DNA of 64,000 bases from PALSA-350 sp963794165 (lineage in GTDB: Bacteria; Acidobacteriota; Terriglobia; Terriglobales; Acidobacteriaceae): assembly GCA_963794165.1 (NCBI GenBank), contig CAWCCT010000011.1:310001-374000 (forward strand), given 5' to 3'. Of this stretch, positions 36,620-45,383 are shown one piece after another. A model generated the notes under the pieces. That model was not told the DNA's origin, ran no database searches, and worked only from the letters and a program-made list of their open reading frames with translations. Within the stretch, counting starts at the first letter, position 1; the number at the start of each line of letters is the position of its first letter. Made by a program: the position numbers and the translations under genes.

Positions 36620-37507
36620 TCAGGGGTGGGGGGCGGGTTGCGCCGCTTGCCGAGCCAGCTTTTCAGCTTGTTTACGCCTGTGGTGACGCACCAGGTCGGG
36701 CCAGAATTCGATGACCTCGCTGCCTACGATCGCTTGGGCTGTAACCGTAAAACCACGCGAGATGGTATCGCTGGCAGTGCGCTCGGCTTCGGGGTAATAA
36801 AGGTTGGAAACGGCCGCGCCCATGAGATTGCCCACGACATTTGCATAGTTCGGTCCCCAGGTACCATTATCGCGCTTGCACCACACCGTGCTGGTCGCCG
36901 CCCAAAGGAAGCGGCTCATGAAACTGCCTGTGCCTTTTTGAAAATAACGTGGATCTTCTTTCAGCACACCCGCCAATACCGCATTACCCAGCAGATTGCC
37001 GGTGAAGTAATCGGTGTAAGCGGCACCATATCGCTTGGCGTACCCTTGCATACCCTGTCCGTACTCGGGAAAGCTGTTATCGGCCTGATCAATCCCCGCA
37101 CCAAAAGCGGTTAGCACAAAGGGCCAGGGATCGGTCGCGCTCTTGAAAAAGAGTTGGTATTTTTGGCCCGTACTTAGCGGAAGCGCATCCTTATTGGCGG
37201 TGGTGTTGAATGTTGCCATCACCCCAAAAACCCGCTGTTTCTCCTGCAGCTTGAGCTGCTCCTGCGACGTCAGCGGCGGCGCGGCTTCCTTTGTCGTTTG
37301 CGGCGCGGGGCCTGGCGCGGGCGAAGTCTGGGAATCGGAATAAGCGGCCGGCGCAGTAGTAGAGCTGTCCGTAGGGGTTAGTGTGCTTGCGAAAGGACTG
37401 TCCGGCAAGTTAGGCGCGAGCCCTGCCGGCTCTGACCTTGCCAAAGAGTTTACGAACAGTATTATCCATGCGGTGGATGCTGCCGCAAACCATCGAGATA
37501 GAGCCAA
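36620..37507 (-). CDS. Exported hypothetical protein of acidobacterial type
   Basis: 295 residues starting at TTG 37507 with GAGG upstream; a signal peptide (FAAASTAWIILFVNSLARS) is followed by a Pro/Thr/Ser-rich linker to about residue 75. The rest is conserved-looking: FGVMATFNTTANKD, WPFVLTAFGAGIDQADNSFP, YGQGMQGYAKRYGAAY, FTGNLLGNAVLAGVLKEDPRY and FLWAATSTVWCKRDNG. The pattern of small residues suggests a helical, possibly outer-membrane protein. I recognise it as a frequent acidobacterial hypothetical but cannot assign a role. It is convergent with RNase T2, 7 bases apart. Confidence 0.7.
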   Translation of the reverse strand: MALSRWFAAASTAWIILFVNSLARSEPAGLAPNLPDSPFASTLTPTDSSTTAPAAYSDSQTSPAPGPAPQTTKEAAPPLTSQEQLKLQEKQRVFGVMATFNTTANKDALPLSTGQKYQLFFKSATDPWPFVLTAFGAGIDQADNSFPEYGQGMQGYAKRYGAAYTDYFTGNLLGNAVLAGVLKEDPRYFQKGTGSFMSRFLWAATSTVWCKRDNGTWGPNYANVVGNLMGAAVSNLYYPEAERTASDTISRGFTVTAQAIVGSEVIEFWPDLVRHHRRKQAEKLARQAAQPAPHP

Positions 37508-37873
37508 TCGGTTAACCTCAATCCTGCATGCGTGAACCTATTGCTCTAACCGGCCGACGCGGGCTGTTGCTTATGTAAGAGATGCAGCGCGGGCTCCCAC
37601 AAAGGGGCCGGGCAGGTCTGCAAACTGTTTTGACGTTCAAACTGTGTGCGCGTGATCCAGTGGGGCCGAAACAAGGACGACGTTTCCCGAGAAGCTCCCT
37701 AAGGTTCCCGATGAGTGCACCTCTCCACATTCTATGGCAAAATCATCGGTTCAGGGCGGAAATAGATAAACGCGTATGGCATCAATAACGACGTGAAGTC
37801 TGGCTTGGATTGGCAATAAGGAAAGGTTATCCTCCGAGCAAGGCAGAAGAATCAACACGGAGCAACTACCAAA
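37508..37873. other. Non-coding gap
   Basis: No coding frame with a plausible start and family match was seen in these 366 bases. They lie between the divergent hypothetical gene and the monooxygenase gene and should contain both promoters. No palindromic repeat of the families described elsewhere was found. Confidence 0.6.
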
Positions 37874-38167
37874 ATGGCAAAGTATGCGTTGTATGTCTCG
37901 TTGAAGGCCAAGCCGGGCAAGGCAGCAGAAGTGGAAGCGTTCTTGAAGCAAGGCGCGGAAATGTCCAGGGCCGAGACCGGAACTGTGACCTGGTATGGCA
38001 TCAAAGAAGATGATGGTGCTTATGCGGTTTTCGATACCTTCGATGATGAGGCGGGCCGAGACGCTCACTTGAACGGTGCGATTGCGAAGGCGCTCATGGC
38101 CAAAGCCGATGAGCTCTTTTCCAATAAGCTGCAGATTCACAAGATTCAGATCATCGCCGACAAATAG
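37874..38167 (+). CDS. Antibiotic biosynthesis monooxygenase (ABM) domain protein
   Basis: 97 residues forming one ABM (dimeric alpha-beta barrel) domain: YALYVSLKAKPGKAAEVEAFL strand and helix, GTVTWYGIKEDDGAYAVFDTF strands, then AHLNGAIAKALMAKADELF helix. Small ABM proteins of this size act as quinol monooxygenases or have unknown small-molecule substrates. No haem-degrading (IsdG) Asn/Trp/His set is evident. It is convergent with the Crp/Fnr regulator, 12 bases apart. Upstream SD is weak (CGGAGCAAC). Confidence 0.85.
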   Translation: MAKYALYVSLKAKPGKAAEVEAFLKQGAEMSRAETGTVTWYGIKEDDGAYAVFDTFDDEAGRDAHLNGAIAKALMAKADELFSNKLQIHKIQIIADK

Positions 38168-38179
38168 AAATATGCGTGC

Positions 38180-38833
38180 TTAATCGTTTAAGACCACGGT
38201 GAGCAGCGACTTATGTACATGGATCTCGCCGTTATATTCGATAAACCCCATCTTGCGAAAGCGATTCATGAAGAAGCTGACTCGCGCCCGGGTGGTGCCG
38301 ATCATTTCAGCCAGGGTTTCCTGTGAGATCCTCGGGATCCGGGTATTATCCGTTGCCCCCGGCTTGCCAAATTCGCCCATCAGCAAGAGTATTCTCGCTA
38401 AACGCTTTTCGCTGGAATTGAAAAGCTGATCAACAAGATCGGCCTGCGTGCGCATACTGCGGGCAAGCAGAAACTTCAGGAACAGGTCGGAGAACTCATG
38501 CTCCTCGTGCAATACACGAATCATTTCCTCGCGATCGATCTTGAGCACGATGCAAGCCGTAATCGCGGTCGCAGTCATCAATCGGGGTCTAACCGCTGCC
38601 GCAATTGACTCTTCGCCAACGAAGGCCCCTGCGGAGACAAGTGCGATCGTAGCCTCTTTACCGCTTTTCGACAAAACAGTTAGTTTCGCGCGGCCTTTCT
38701 GAAGATAGAAAACCGAGTCGGCTGGATTTCCCTGGGCAAAGAGGAACTGCTTGGCCTTCACGCGGACGATCCGTCGCCCAAGTCCTGCACTGGTGAGAAA
38801 GGCGACTGCGTCGAATTTCGTTGCTAGCAACAT
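38180..38833 (-). CDS. Crp/Fnr family transcription regulator
   Basis: 217 residues. The N-terminal cyclic-nucleotide-like beta-roll has LFAQGNPADSVFYLQKGRAKL and VGEESI in the phosphate-cassette position. A long dimerisation helix follows, then a winged helix with QETLAEMIGTTRARVSFFMNRF as the recognition region. No Fnr-type N-terminal cysteines are present, so it is not an oxygen sensor of the Fnr kind. The ligand is unknown. It is preceded by a 336-base gap. Confidence 0.9.
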   Translation of the reverse strand: MLLATKFDAVAFLTSAGLGRRIVRVKAKQFLFAQGNPADSVFYLQKGRAKLTVLSKSGKEATIALVSAGAFVGEESIAAAVRPRLMTATAITACIVLKIDREEMIRVLHEEHEFSDLFLKFLLARSMRTQADLVDQLFNSSEKRLARILLLMGEFGKPGATDNTRIPRISQETLAEMIGTTRARVSFFMNRFRKMGFIEYNGEIHVHKSLLTVVLND

Positions 38834-39169
38834 GAGAATAGCCTCCTCCGCGTGGGATCCTCACACGAGACAATCTGCGGTCAAGCAGACGGCCACTCCA
38901 AAGCCGGTGCAGCAAACCATGGCGGCGAATAACTCAAAGCCGGCCACGGTAAAACTCGGTCCACAATAAGGGAGCACTCCGTGCGGCAGGCGCTGAACAA
39001 TTGGCCGCGCAGACTGCTTACGTTTGTACGTTTGAAAACTTGCTGAAGATAATACTCCTTCAAGCTTCTGGCGTGTCGGTGGGTCTCCCGCAGTCTGTTC
39101 AGTCCGTATTTGAATGCTGAAGTTTAATTTAGACTTTAGCCGCATGGTCAGGCAGGCGAACCCGCAGCT
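38834..39169. other. Non-coding gap
   Basis: Between the Crp/Fnr start and the sugar-transferase stop. A 45-codon rightward frame at 38832-38969 (MRIASSAWDPHTRQ to VKLGPQ) is possible but low-complexity and without a clear ribosome site. Nothing else was seen. Confidence 0.5.
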
Positions 39170-40711
39170 CTAGAAGGCGTGGCGGCTCAGGATTTCGCGA
39201 GTAATGGTCAGCACCATGATTCTAAGATCAAACCAAAGAGACCAGTTCTCGATATACGCCAGATCACACGCGACCCTGTTTTCGATCTGCTCTACTGTCT
39301 TGGTTTCGCCACGCCATCCATTTACTTGCGCCCATCCTGTGATGCCCGGCTTCACGCGATGGCGGAAAGCGTATTTCGCCACCACCTCCGTGAATAGCTT
39401 GTCCTCGGCCTTGGTGTTGGGTGGGTGCGGGCGTGGTCCGACGAGGGACATGTTGCCCCTCAGGACGTTGAACAACTGCGGTAACTCGTCAAGGCTCAGG
39501 GCGCGCAGCCACTTACCAATCCGCGTAACTCGCGCGTCCCCACGCGTCGCCTGCCGATCGCCCATCAGGTCCGTCATTCCATGACGCATAGAACGGAATT
39601 TGTAACAGGTAAAGAGGCGATTATTGAAACCGAGGCGGGGCTGCCGGAATAAAATCGGGCCCGGGCTATCGAGACGAATCGCCAACGCGATGAGGGCGAG
39701 CAGCGGTGCGACGACAATGAGCATCAGGGAGCCGATGACGAGATCGAAGGCCGCTTTCTTCGCCGCCCGCCAATCCTTCAGCGGCCGCTCTTCGATCAGA
39801 ACGACAGGATTTGAGCCGACCGAGGAAATCTGGCTGCTCCTATAGCGGTACCCCACGAAATCAGTGGTCAGGCAGATGTCGGCTACCGCGCTTCCGATCT
39901 GTTCGAGAATTTTCGATATGCGAGAGATCGCGGTCAGCGGAAGTGCAATCACTATGAGGTCGATCTGCTCTTCACGGCTGCGCTGCAGCAGGTCCCCTAC
40001 GCTGCCGCGAACTCTAACCCCTTCTTGCTCCGCCGGAATTCGCGAAAGGCGATCATCATACAAGCCCACCACAGTATAGGCGTGTGGCTCGCTACGCAGG
40101 CGTTGGATGAATTCACGGCTAAACTCACCCGCGCCAATTACGGCAACCCTGCGGGCTATCTTGCCGGACTCTGTCCACCGCCGCAGCAGCCGCGACAAGT
40201 AGGCTCGCGATGTAATGAGCGTAATGGCGCTCAAGAATAGCCAGAGAAACGGCCATTGGCGAAAGACCAGAACGTCATGGCTCATAAGGAACAGGCAGAC
40301 CATCATGCTGCCTGCACCGGCCACCAGCGGTATAGGCAGCGCCTTTAGCTGTTGGCCCAAGGAGCGGAGGGAGGTGAGCAGGTAAGCATCGCCGCGGAAG
40401 AGGAAGACCGCCACGACGAAGGCGGCGGTGGCGGTTGCGAGGAAGAGTGAGCCATCGGAGTGCAGGCCCCCCAGGGGCGTCAACATGATCTTGGCCAGCA
40501 ATCCGCAGAACAACAGAAGCAGCGAGTCAGTAACCTGCACGATATTCACGACGACCGGCGGTGAGATTCTACGTTTGTCGCCGCGGGATCCTAGTCGGGC
40601 AGGCGATCTCCGTTCCATCGAAGCCGGGAGTGTGCCTGGCGGATGCTGAACTGCGGAATCGGGTCTTCCCGCCTCTCGCGGAGCGGCCACCGTGCCCAGA
40701 TCAACCTTCAT
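39170..40711 (-). CDS. Exopolysaccharide polyprenyl glycosylphosphotransferase (WcaJ/EpsZ-like)
   Basis: 513 residues. The N-terminal half has four or five spans after a basic 55-residue cytosolic leader. Then a Rossmann-like CoA-binding domain begins at VAVIGAGEFSREFIQRL. The C-terminal bacterial sugar transferase domain begins at KAAFDLVIGSLMLIVVAPLL and has YKFRSM, SLDELPQLFNVLRG, VGPRPHPP and KPGITGWAQVNGWRGET. These enzymes attach the first sugar-phosphate to undecaprenyl phosphate to start an exopolysaccharide. No other glycan-assembly gene follows within the window, so it is a solitary initiator here. Confidence 0.93.
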   Translation of the reverse strand: MKVDLGTVAAPREAGRPDSAVQHPPGTLPASMERRSPARLGSRGDKRRISPPVVVNIVQVTDSLLLLFCGLLAKIMLTPLGGLHSDGSLFLATATAAFVVAVFLFRGDAYLLTSLRSLGQQLKALPIPLVAGAGSMMVCLFLMSHDVLVFRQWPFLWLFLSAITLITSRAYLSRLLRRWTESGKIARRVAVIGAGEFSREFIQRLRSEPHAYTVVGLYDDRLSRIPAEQEGVRVRGSVGDLLQRSREEQIDLIVIALPLTAISRISKILEQIGSAVADICLTTDFVGYRYRSSQISSVGSNPVVLIEERPLKDWRAAKKAAFDLVIGSLMLIVVAPLLALIALAIRLDSPGPILFRQPRLGFNNRLFTCYKFRSMRHGMTDLMGDRQATRGDARVTRIGKWLRALSLDELPQLFNVLRGNMSLVGPRPHPPNTKAEDKLFTEVVAKYAFRHRVKPGITGWAQVNGWRGETKTVEQIENRVACDLAYIENWSLWFDLRIMVLTITREILSRHAF

Positions 40712-40772
40712 CAGTCACCCGTTGCCATACCGCGGGAAAGCGTCCAGAGGACACCGGGTTTAGGCATGCCTT

Positions 40773-41297
40773 TTACCTGGCCTTTTCTGACGAGGGCGGG
40801 GTGCTGAAAGTAGCATCGGCGATGGGCGACGCCGCATTCGGCAGGCGGCTAGCCGAACTGCGCTTGCGGCGAGGAAAGATCAGCAACGAAGCCCTGCCTC
40901 GAGCCGCCGTAGACGAATTGTGAACGCGCGCCTTCGATTCCATCCTGTGGTGGTGAATCTTGGCCGGCCGCCACCGGCTCTCCTGCAAGACCTTCATATG
41001 ACAGATCAGTTGCCTGGTTTGACGAATCAGAGTGCTCATACCGTCAAGCACGCGCAGGAGGTTCCGGTTGTTTTCCTCGTTGTCGTTGACCGCCAAACAC
41101 TCGGCCTGCGCGTCGGGTGAACTACGGGAAAGCCAGCCATCGAGTTCATCGGAGAATGCGACCACGGCGCTTCTATTCTTCAACGCAGGCCGATGAACTG
41201 GCATGCCCAGCGACGACTCCCAACGTTGCGCAGTGCGAACGCCCCGCTCAATATGGTTGGAGATTTCTTTCCAGCCGTTAAGGATCCGTCGGCTCAT
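40773..41297 (-). CDS. Helix-turn-helix protein of acidobacterial type
   Basis: 174 residues. The N-terminus (MSRRILNGWKEISNHIERG, then VRTAQRWESSLGMPVHRP) is a MerR/excisionase-like winged helix that I know from many acidobacterial proteins. A middle helical part (NNRNLLRVLDGMSTLIRQTRQLICHM) follows, and the tail is basic and low-complexity. ATG 41297 has CAGGGA upstream. It likely binds DNA; its target may be the sugar-transferase gene 60 bases downstream or its own promoter, where a 22-base palindrome lies. Confidence 0.7.
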   Translation of the reverse strand: MSRRILNGWKEISNHIERGVRTAQRWESSLGMPVHRPALKNRSAVVAFSDELDGWLSRSSPDAQAECLAVNDNEENNRNLLRVLDGMSTLIRQTRQLICHMKVLQESRWRPAKIHHHRMESKARVHNSSTAARGRASLLIFPRRKRSSASRLPNAASPIADATFSTPPSSEKAR

Positions 41298-41510
41298 TGG
41301 TTCCCTGAAATTCTGCTGCCCAGTATTTTGAACTTTTCCCGGATTCGTACAATCCGTGGACAAACTGCGCATCTTCGACGTGCAATATCCAGCACATCGG
41401 CTAATTTCCACTTCTCGACGTAGCACATTTGAGCCATAGCGCGGCGGGTGTTGCACGTGGGTTTGACGGAACAACGCGCGGGCTCTTGGACGGGGCCAAT
41501 AGTTCTTGGA

Positions 41511-41532
41511 GACTGTGCAATATTGCACAGTC
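41511..41532. promoter_or_regulatory. Perfect 22-base palindrome (candidate operator) in the gap 41298-41810
   Basis: Positions 41511-41521 and 41522-41532 are exact reverse complements (gactgtgcaat / attgcacagtc) with no spacer. The site lies 214 bases upstream of the HTH gene's start. An uninterrupted dyad of this length suits a dimeric regulator such as a LuxR- or TetR-type protein. The rest of the 513-base gap has no convincing gene. Confidence 0.45.
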
Positions 41533-41810
41533 GCGGTACGCAAATCGACGTAGGCTGACCGAAGTTGCTGGCGACTCGGCGGTCGACGAGCGACGAGCAC
41601 ATGAACGTTGTTTCTTGCGGCCAAGCCGCAATCCCAAAGATGGCTACTTGGCCAGACAATGGAAACGGGCGGGAGACGCAATGGCTCCCGCCCATTTTGA
41701 CTCAGGCGCATTGGGGACGCTAAAGACGATTAAGGCAGGGGTTATTTTAGAGCAGCCGCTTGTGCGTCTCTCACGGACGTCAGAGAAGGATCCGGCCGGA
41801 CAGCAGCACG

Positions 41811-41993
41811 TCAGTAGCGGCAGCCCCTGGCGCACCAAGCACGGTACGTTTTCAGGCAGGCCCTGCGCGCAGATTGCTCATCGGGATATTCACCCGCCTC
41901 CTCCTGGAGCCCATTGGGGAAGACGTAGAACGTCCACTTGCCCTTATTTTTGTAAAAGGGTGTCGTGGGACCTGGATGAGTTTTTGGCTTCAT
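41811..41993 (-). CDS. Small hypothetical protein (60 residues)
   Basis: Sequence features: KGKWTFYVFPNGLQEE then AGEYPDEQSARRACLKTYR, which reads like a folded beta-hairpin plus helix with three cysteines near the end. Start ATG 41993. No clear ribosome site is present. It follows another small frame (42044-42223) on the same strand by 50 bases, so both may be one small operon. I do not recognise a family. Confidence 0.4.
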   Translation of the reverse strand: MKPKTHPGPTTPFYKNKGKWTFYVFPNGLQEEAGEYPDEQSARRACLKTYRAWCARGCRY

Positions 41994-42043
41994 GCAAGGG
42001 GAGAATACTCCTCCTGCGCAACAGGATCACTCCAACAAATTGG

Positions 42044-42223
42044 TTACGCCTCTGGCTTGGCGGGTGGGATGGGCCTGATTTTTCTCGCGAGTCTTAGCCT
42101 CTGCTCTCGCTGCTGCTGCTGGAGCTGACTCAGTGTCAGGCCGAGCTTCTCGGCTTGAACTCGCAGCTCGGCCCAGTCAACGGGACGTGACTTTTCGGGC
42201 TCGTCTTCCCTTTCATCTGCCAT
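42044..42223 (-). CDS. Small charged coiled-coil-like protein (59 residues)
   Basis: ATG 42223 to TAA 42044. It reads MADEREDEPEKSRP, then WAELRVQAEKLGLTLSQLQ and a QQQREQRLRL run, ending PIPPAKPEA. An acidic N-terminus, a Gln-rich amphipathic helix and a Pro tail suggest a small interaction protein. Codon use is normal for the region (GC-rich third positions). No ribosome site and no family recognised. Confidence 0.42.
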   Translation of the reverse strand: MADEREDEPEKSRPVDWAELRVQAEKLGLTLSQLQQQQREQRLRLARKIRPIPPAKPEA

Positions 42224-42307
42224 CCGGTCTATCGTACGCCTGTTTGCTCTCGCTCATGCCGGAGCGTTCGTGAACCCTCGATTCATCGCCTCGAACAGGG
42301 GCCAGAG

Positions 42308-42637
42308 CTATGCCATGGAGTCTTGCCTGGTTTTGAGGAGCCGCCGTTCTACCTCAGCAAGTAGTTCGGATGCAAAGATCAATTTTTTCAGAATCAGAAT
42401 GCGGATTGGGTCGCCGACTTCAGCGATGATTTGAAGCCTTTCCTCGTCGTTGAGAATGGCGGAAAGGATAACAAGATCAAACGAGCTCGTACGCAACAGA
42501 CGTTCTGCATCAGCGAACATTACAGCTTCAGCATCGTAGCCGCCGTGCGTCAGAACGGCACAGCGGCTTCGCAAAAGACCGGGGTCCTTGCCAATGCACA
42601 GTATACGAGCTCGGCTGTTAGTCATGGAGCATGGCAT
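42308..42637 (-). CDS. Degenerate receiver-like protein (pseudo-receiver)
   Basis: 109 residues. The fold follows a response-regulator receiver: ARILCIGKDPGLLR in place of the VDDD strand, then SSFDLVILSAILNDEER, where the phospho-accepting Asp after VIL is a Ser, and RILILKKLI at the conserved Lys. The acidic pocket is lost (GKDP instead of DDD), so classical phosphorylation is unlikely. ATG 42625 is an alternative start. It precedes, on the other strand, the polyol-importer region. Confidence 0.7.
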   Translation of the reverse strand: MPCSMTNSRARILCIGKDPGLLRSRCAVLTHGGYDAEAVMFADAERLLRTSSFDLVILSAILNDEERLQIIAEVGDPIRILILKKLIFASELLAEVERRLLKTRQDSMA

Positions 42638-42816
42638 CCGTCAGCATCGGAATAAGAATAATTGACGCCGTCGACATCAGTTTATCGCCAGGTAACAGGA
42701 TTCAAAAATGCCCGGTGAGGATTACGGAATCAAACTCATTTTTGGGCCGATATTGGATATTATCGAAGCAGAGTGCCGCGGATTGAATGCATGCGAACAC
42801 TAAGGACAGCCGACCG

Positions 42817-43005
42817 ATGAGTTTTACTGGAGAAGTGGCAAAAGACGATCACGGCAGGCCTCTCTACGTCAGTATAGAAATGGTCGCTAATCTGGTCTAT
42901 TTGGCTAGCCAAAGTGAGAAAAGCCCTGACCAGCTGCAGCAGTACCTCCAGCGTGCTTCCGACATCCTTTTCGATATGCGCCACCATCCTGACTTATCCA
43001 GGTAA
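42817..43005 (+). CDS. Small hypothetical protein
   Basis: 62 residues: MSFTGEVAKDDHGRPLYVSIEM, then a helical VANLVYLASQSEKSPDQLQQYLQ and LFDMRHHPDL. AAGGA lies ten bases before ATG 42817; an in-frame start at 42787 is possible. It ends 137 bases before the solute-binding protein on the same strand. No function can be assigned. Compact and well-formed, so probably real. Confidence 0.55.
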   Translation: MSFTGEVAKDDHGRPLYVSIEMVANLVYLASQSEKSPDQLQQYLQRASDILFDMRHHPDLSR

Positions 43006-43141
43006 CGGCTGCACGCGTTGCCTTGCGGGAGATGCAAGTCGCAGCGTAGACTCGGACTCGCCTGAATCGACTGACCCATCTGGATCAAGATCCAACCCAC
43101 ACAGGGTTCCCGCGGCTCCTGCCTGCCCCCGTGAAACGACC

Positions 43142-44488
43142 ATGACAGGGACTCCCGGTGGCCGGAAATGCTTACTGCGCTTACTTCGCTTCCTCATCCT
43201 CGCGCTTGCCGCAGCATGCCCGATTACTTCCCGAGCCCAGACCACCTTGACCATTGCCACGGTGAATAATCCTGACATGGTCCGGATGCAGAGACTATCC
43301 TCCGGCTTCATGAAGGAACACCCTGATATCCGTCTGAACTGGGTATTTCTAGAGGAAAACTTGCTGCGCGCGAAGACCACGGCGGACATCACCACGGGCG
43401 GGGGTCAGTACGATGTGATGACCATCGGACCATTGGAGGCGCCGATCTGGGGCAGCCGCGGCTGGCTCCTCCGACTGGATGACAAGTTGGCCGCCGGGTA
43501 CGATCTCGAGGATATTCTCCAACCGGTGCGCACGGCGCTCTCGAGCGGCGACCGGCTCTATGCGCTCCCCTTCACCGCAGAAAGCTCCCTCACCTTCTAC
43601 CGCCGTGACCTCTTCCTGAAGGCCGGGCTGAAGATGCCCACGCACCCCACTTATGACGACATTCGGCGATTTGCCGCGGCGCTGAACGATGAGAAGGCCC
43701 ACGTCTACGGAATCTGCCTGCGCGGTAAGCCGGGCTGGGGAGAGAACATGGCCTACATCGACACCCTGGTGAACACATTCGGGGGCCGGTGGTTCGACTT
43801 GAATTGGAATCCGCAGATCGATACTCAAGCCTGGCGGAACGCCATTGGCTACTATGTACGTTTGCTGCAGGACTACGGACCTCCGACGGCCAGCTCCAAC
43901 GGCTTCAACCAGAATCTCACCCTGTTTGAGAACGGGCATTGCGCCATGTGGGTGGATGCGACCACCGCGGCAGGTACTCTGTACGATCCCAAGGAGTCAG
44001 CTGTAGCGGACAATGTTGCCGTGACTTCCGCGCCGTTCGCAGTGACTCCTCTCGGTTCCCATTTGTTATGGACCTGGGCGCTCGCCATCCCCTCCACATC
44101 CAGGCATAGCGCGCAAGCGCTGGAGTTTGTACAGTGGGCAACCTCGAAACAATACGTGCAACTCGTAGGGGAGACATACGGGTGGACCCTGGCTCCTCCC
44201 GGGACCAGGAAGTCTACTTATGAGCGGACTGAGTATCTTCGGGCAGCGCCTTTCGCGCAGTTGACTCTCGACAGTATCCTGACGGCGGACCCGCGACGAG
44301 CCACGCTCGACCCGGTTCCCTATGTAGGCATCCAGTTCGTGGGCATTCCGCAATTTCCGAATATTGGTACCCAGGTTGGTCAGTTGATCGCCGCCGCCGT
44401 GACTGGCCTTGAATCTACCGATCAGGTGCTCGCCACCAGCCAAGCGGTGACGGAGCGAGTGATGCGTCGCGCAGGTTACATTCACTGA
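43142..44488 (+). CDS. ABC transporter solute-binding protein (polyol type)
   Basis: 448 residues. Signal peptide LLRFLILALAAACPITSRAQ, then TLTIATVNNPDMVRMQRL and the SBP phrases GQYDVMTIGPLEAPIWG, YALPFTAESSLTFYRRDLF and NGHCAMWVDATTAAG. This resembles the sorbitol/mannitol-binding group (SmoE/MtlE). It captures the polyol in the periplasm for the two permeases downstream. ATG 43142 is chosen because earlier in-frame starts would place 76 residues before the signal peptide. Distance to the next gene is 13 bases. Confidence 0.88.
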   Translation: MTGTPGGRKCLLRLLRFLILALAAACPITSRAQTTLTIATVNNPDMVRMQRLSSGFMKEHPDIRLNWVFLEENLLRAKTTADITTGGGQYDVMTIGPLEAPIWGSRGWLLRLDDKLAAGYDLEDILQPVRTALSSGDRLYALPFTAESSLTFYRRDLFLKAGLKMPTHPTYDDIRRFAAALNDEKAHVYGICLRGKPGWGENMAYIDTLVNTFGGRWFDLNWNPQIDTQAWRNAIGYYVRLLQDYGPPTASSNGFNQNLTLFENGHCAMWVDATTAAGTLYDPKESAVADNVAVTSAPFAVTPLGSHLLWTWALAIPSTSRHSAQALEFVQWATSKQYVQLVGETYGWTLAPPGTRKSTYERTEYLRAAPFAQLTLDSILTADPRRATLDPVPYVGIQFVGIPQFPNIGTQVGQLIAAAVTGLESTDQVLATSQAVTERVMRRAGYIH

Positions 44489-44501
44489 TAAGAGATCAGC
44501 T

Positions 44502-45383
44502 ATGCCAGGTCTATCTGTAGCCCGCCATCGTCTCGCGCCCTTCCTTTTGCAGGCGCCTTCGGTCACGGCACTCCTGCTTTGGTCGATTGTGCCGCTCGTC
44601 ATGACCTTATGGTTTTCGTTCCGCCGCTACAACTTGCTTGAGCCCGGCCAGACGGGCTTTGCCCATCTCGAAAACTATCGCTACCTGCTGGGCGATCCGA
44701 GCCTCGGTCCCGCGATCCTCAATACTTTCCTGCTTGTGGGATGGGTGCTGGTTATCACGGTTGGGCTAGGGACGCTGCTGGCGATCTTGTATGACCAGGA
44801 TTTTTTTGGCAGGTCGGTCACCCGGGTGATGGTGGTTGCTCCGTTCTTCGTGATGCCTACAGTGAGCGCGCTGATCTGGAAGGATATGTTGCTCGATCCG
44901 GAGAACGGGATTGTGGCCTTCCTCATGCGCAGCGTGGGGCTTAAACCGATCAACTGGTTTGGCATCGCTCCGTTGACTTCGATTGTCTTGATCGTTTCCT
45001 GGCAATGGCTTCCCTTTGCCGTGCTCACGCTGCTCACCGCCGTGCAGTCGCTCGATCAGGAACGCAAAGAAGCAGCGCGCATGGACGGCGCCGGACCGCT
45101 GGCCATGTTCTTTTACATCATCCGTCCGCACCTGGGGCGCGCGATTGCTGCCGTTACCATGGTGGAGACCATTTTTCTGCTCACGGTGTTCGCCGAGATT
45201 CTTGTCACCACGGGCGGAGGTCCGGGGTACAGCACCACCAATCTCTCCTACCTGATCTATCGTTATGCACTGCTCGAAACGGATATCGGGGCCGCTTCTG
45301 TCGGAGGTGTTCTCGCCATTGTATTAGCCAACCTCGTCGCCCTTTTCCTCATGCGTTCGATCGCCAAAAATCTCGATGCCTAG
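44502..45383 (+). CDS. ABC sugar/polyol permease, MalF type
   Basis: 293 residues, six spans, from FLLQAPSVTALLLWSIVPLVMTL on. The EAA loop that docks the ATPase is EAARMDGAGPLAMFFYIIRPHL near residue 190. Typical of CUT1 MalF/UgpA-like permeases. It overlaps the following permease by eight bases. In the operon order SBP, permease, permease, ATPase, dehydrogenase it matches the SmoF/MtlF position. Confidence 0.9.
   Translation: MPGLSVARHRLAPFLLQAPSVTALLLWSIVPLVMTLWFSFRRYNLLEPGQTGFAHLENYRYLLGDPSLGPAILNTFLLVGWVLVITVGLGTLLAILYDQDFFGRSVTRVMVVAPFFVMPTVSALIWKDMLLDPENGIVAFLMRSVGLKPINWFGIAPLTSIVLIVSWQWLPFAVLTLLTAVQSLDQERKEAARMDGAGPLAMFFYIIRPHLGRAIAAVTMVETIFLLTVFAEILVTTGGGPGYSTTNLSYLIYRYALLETDIGAASVGGVLAIVLANLVALFLMRSIAKNLDA

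Noticed and set aside
41294..41695. 133-codon leftward frame upstream of the HTH gene
   Set aside because: Covers the palindrome and lacks protein-like order; scattered cysteines and no ribosome site.
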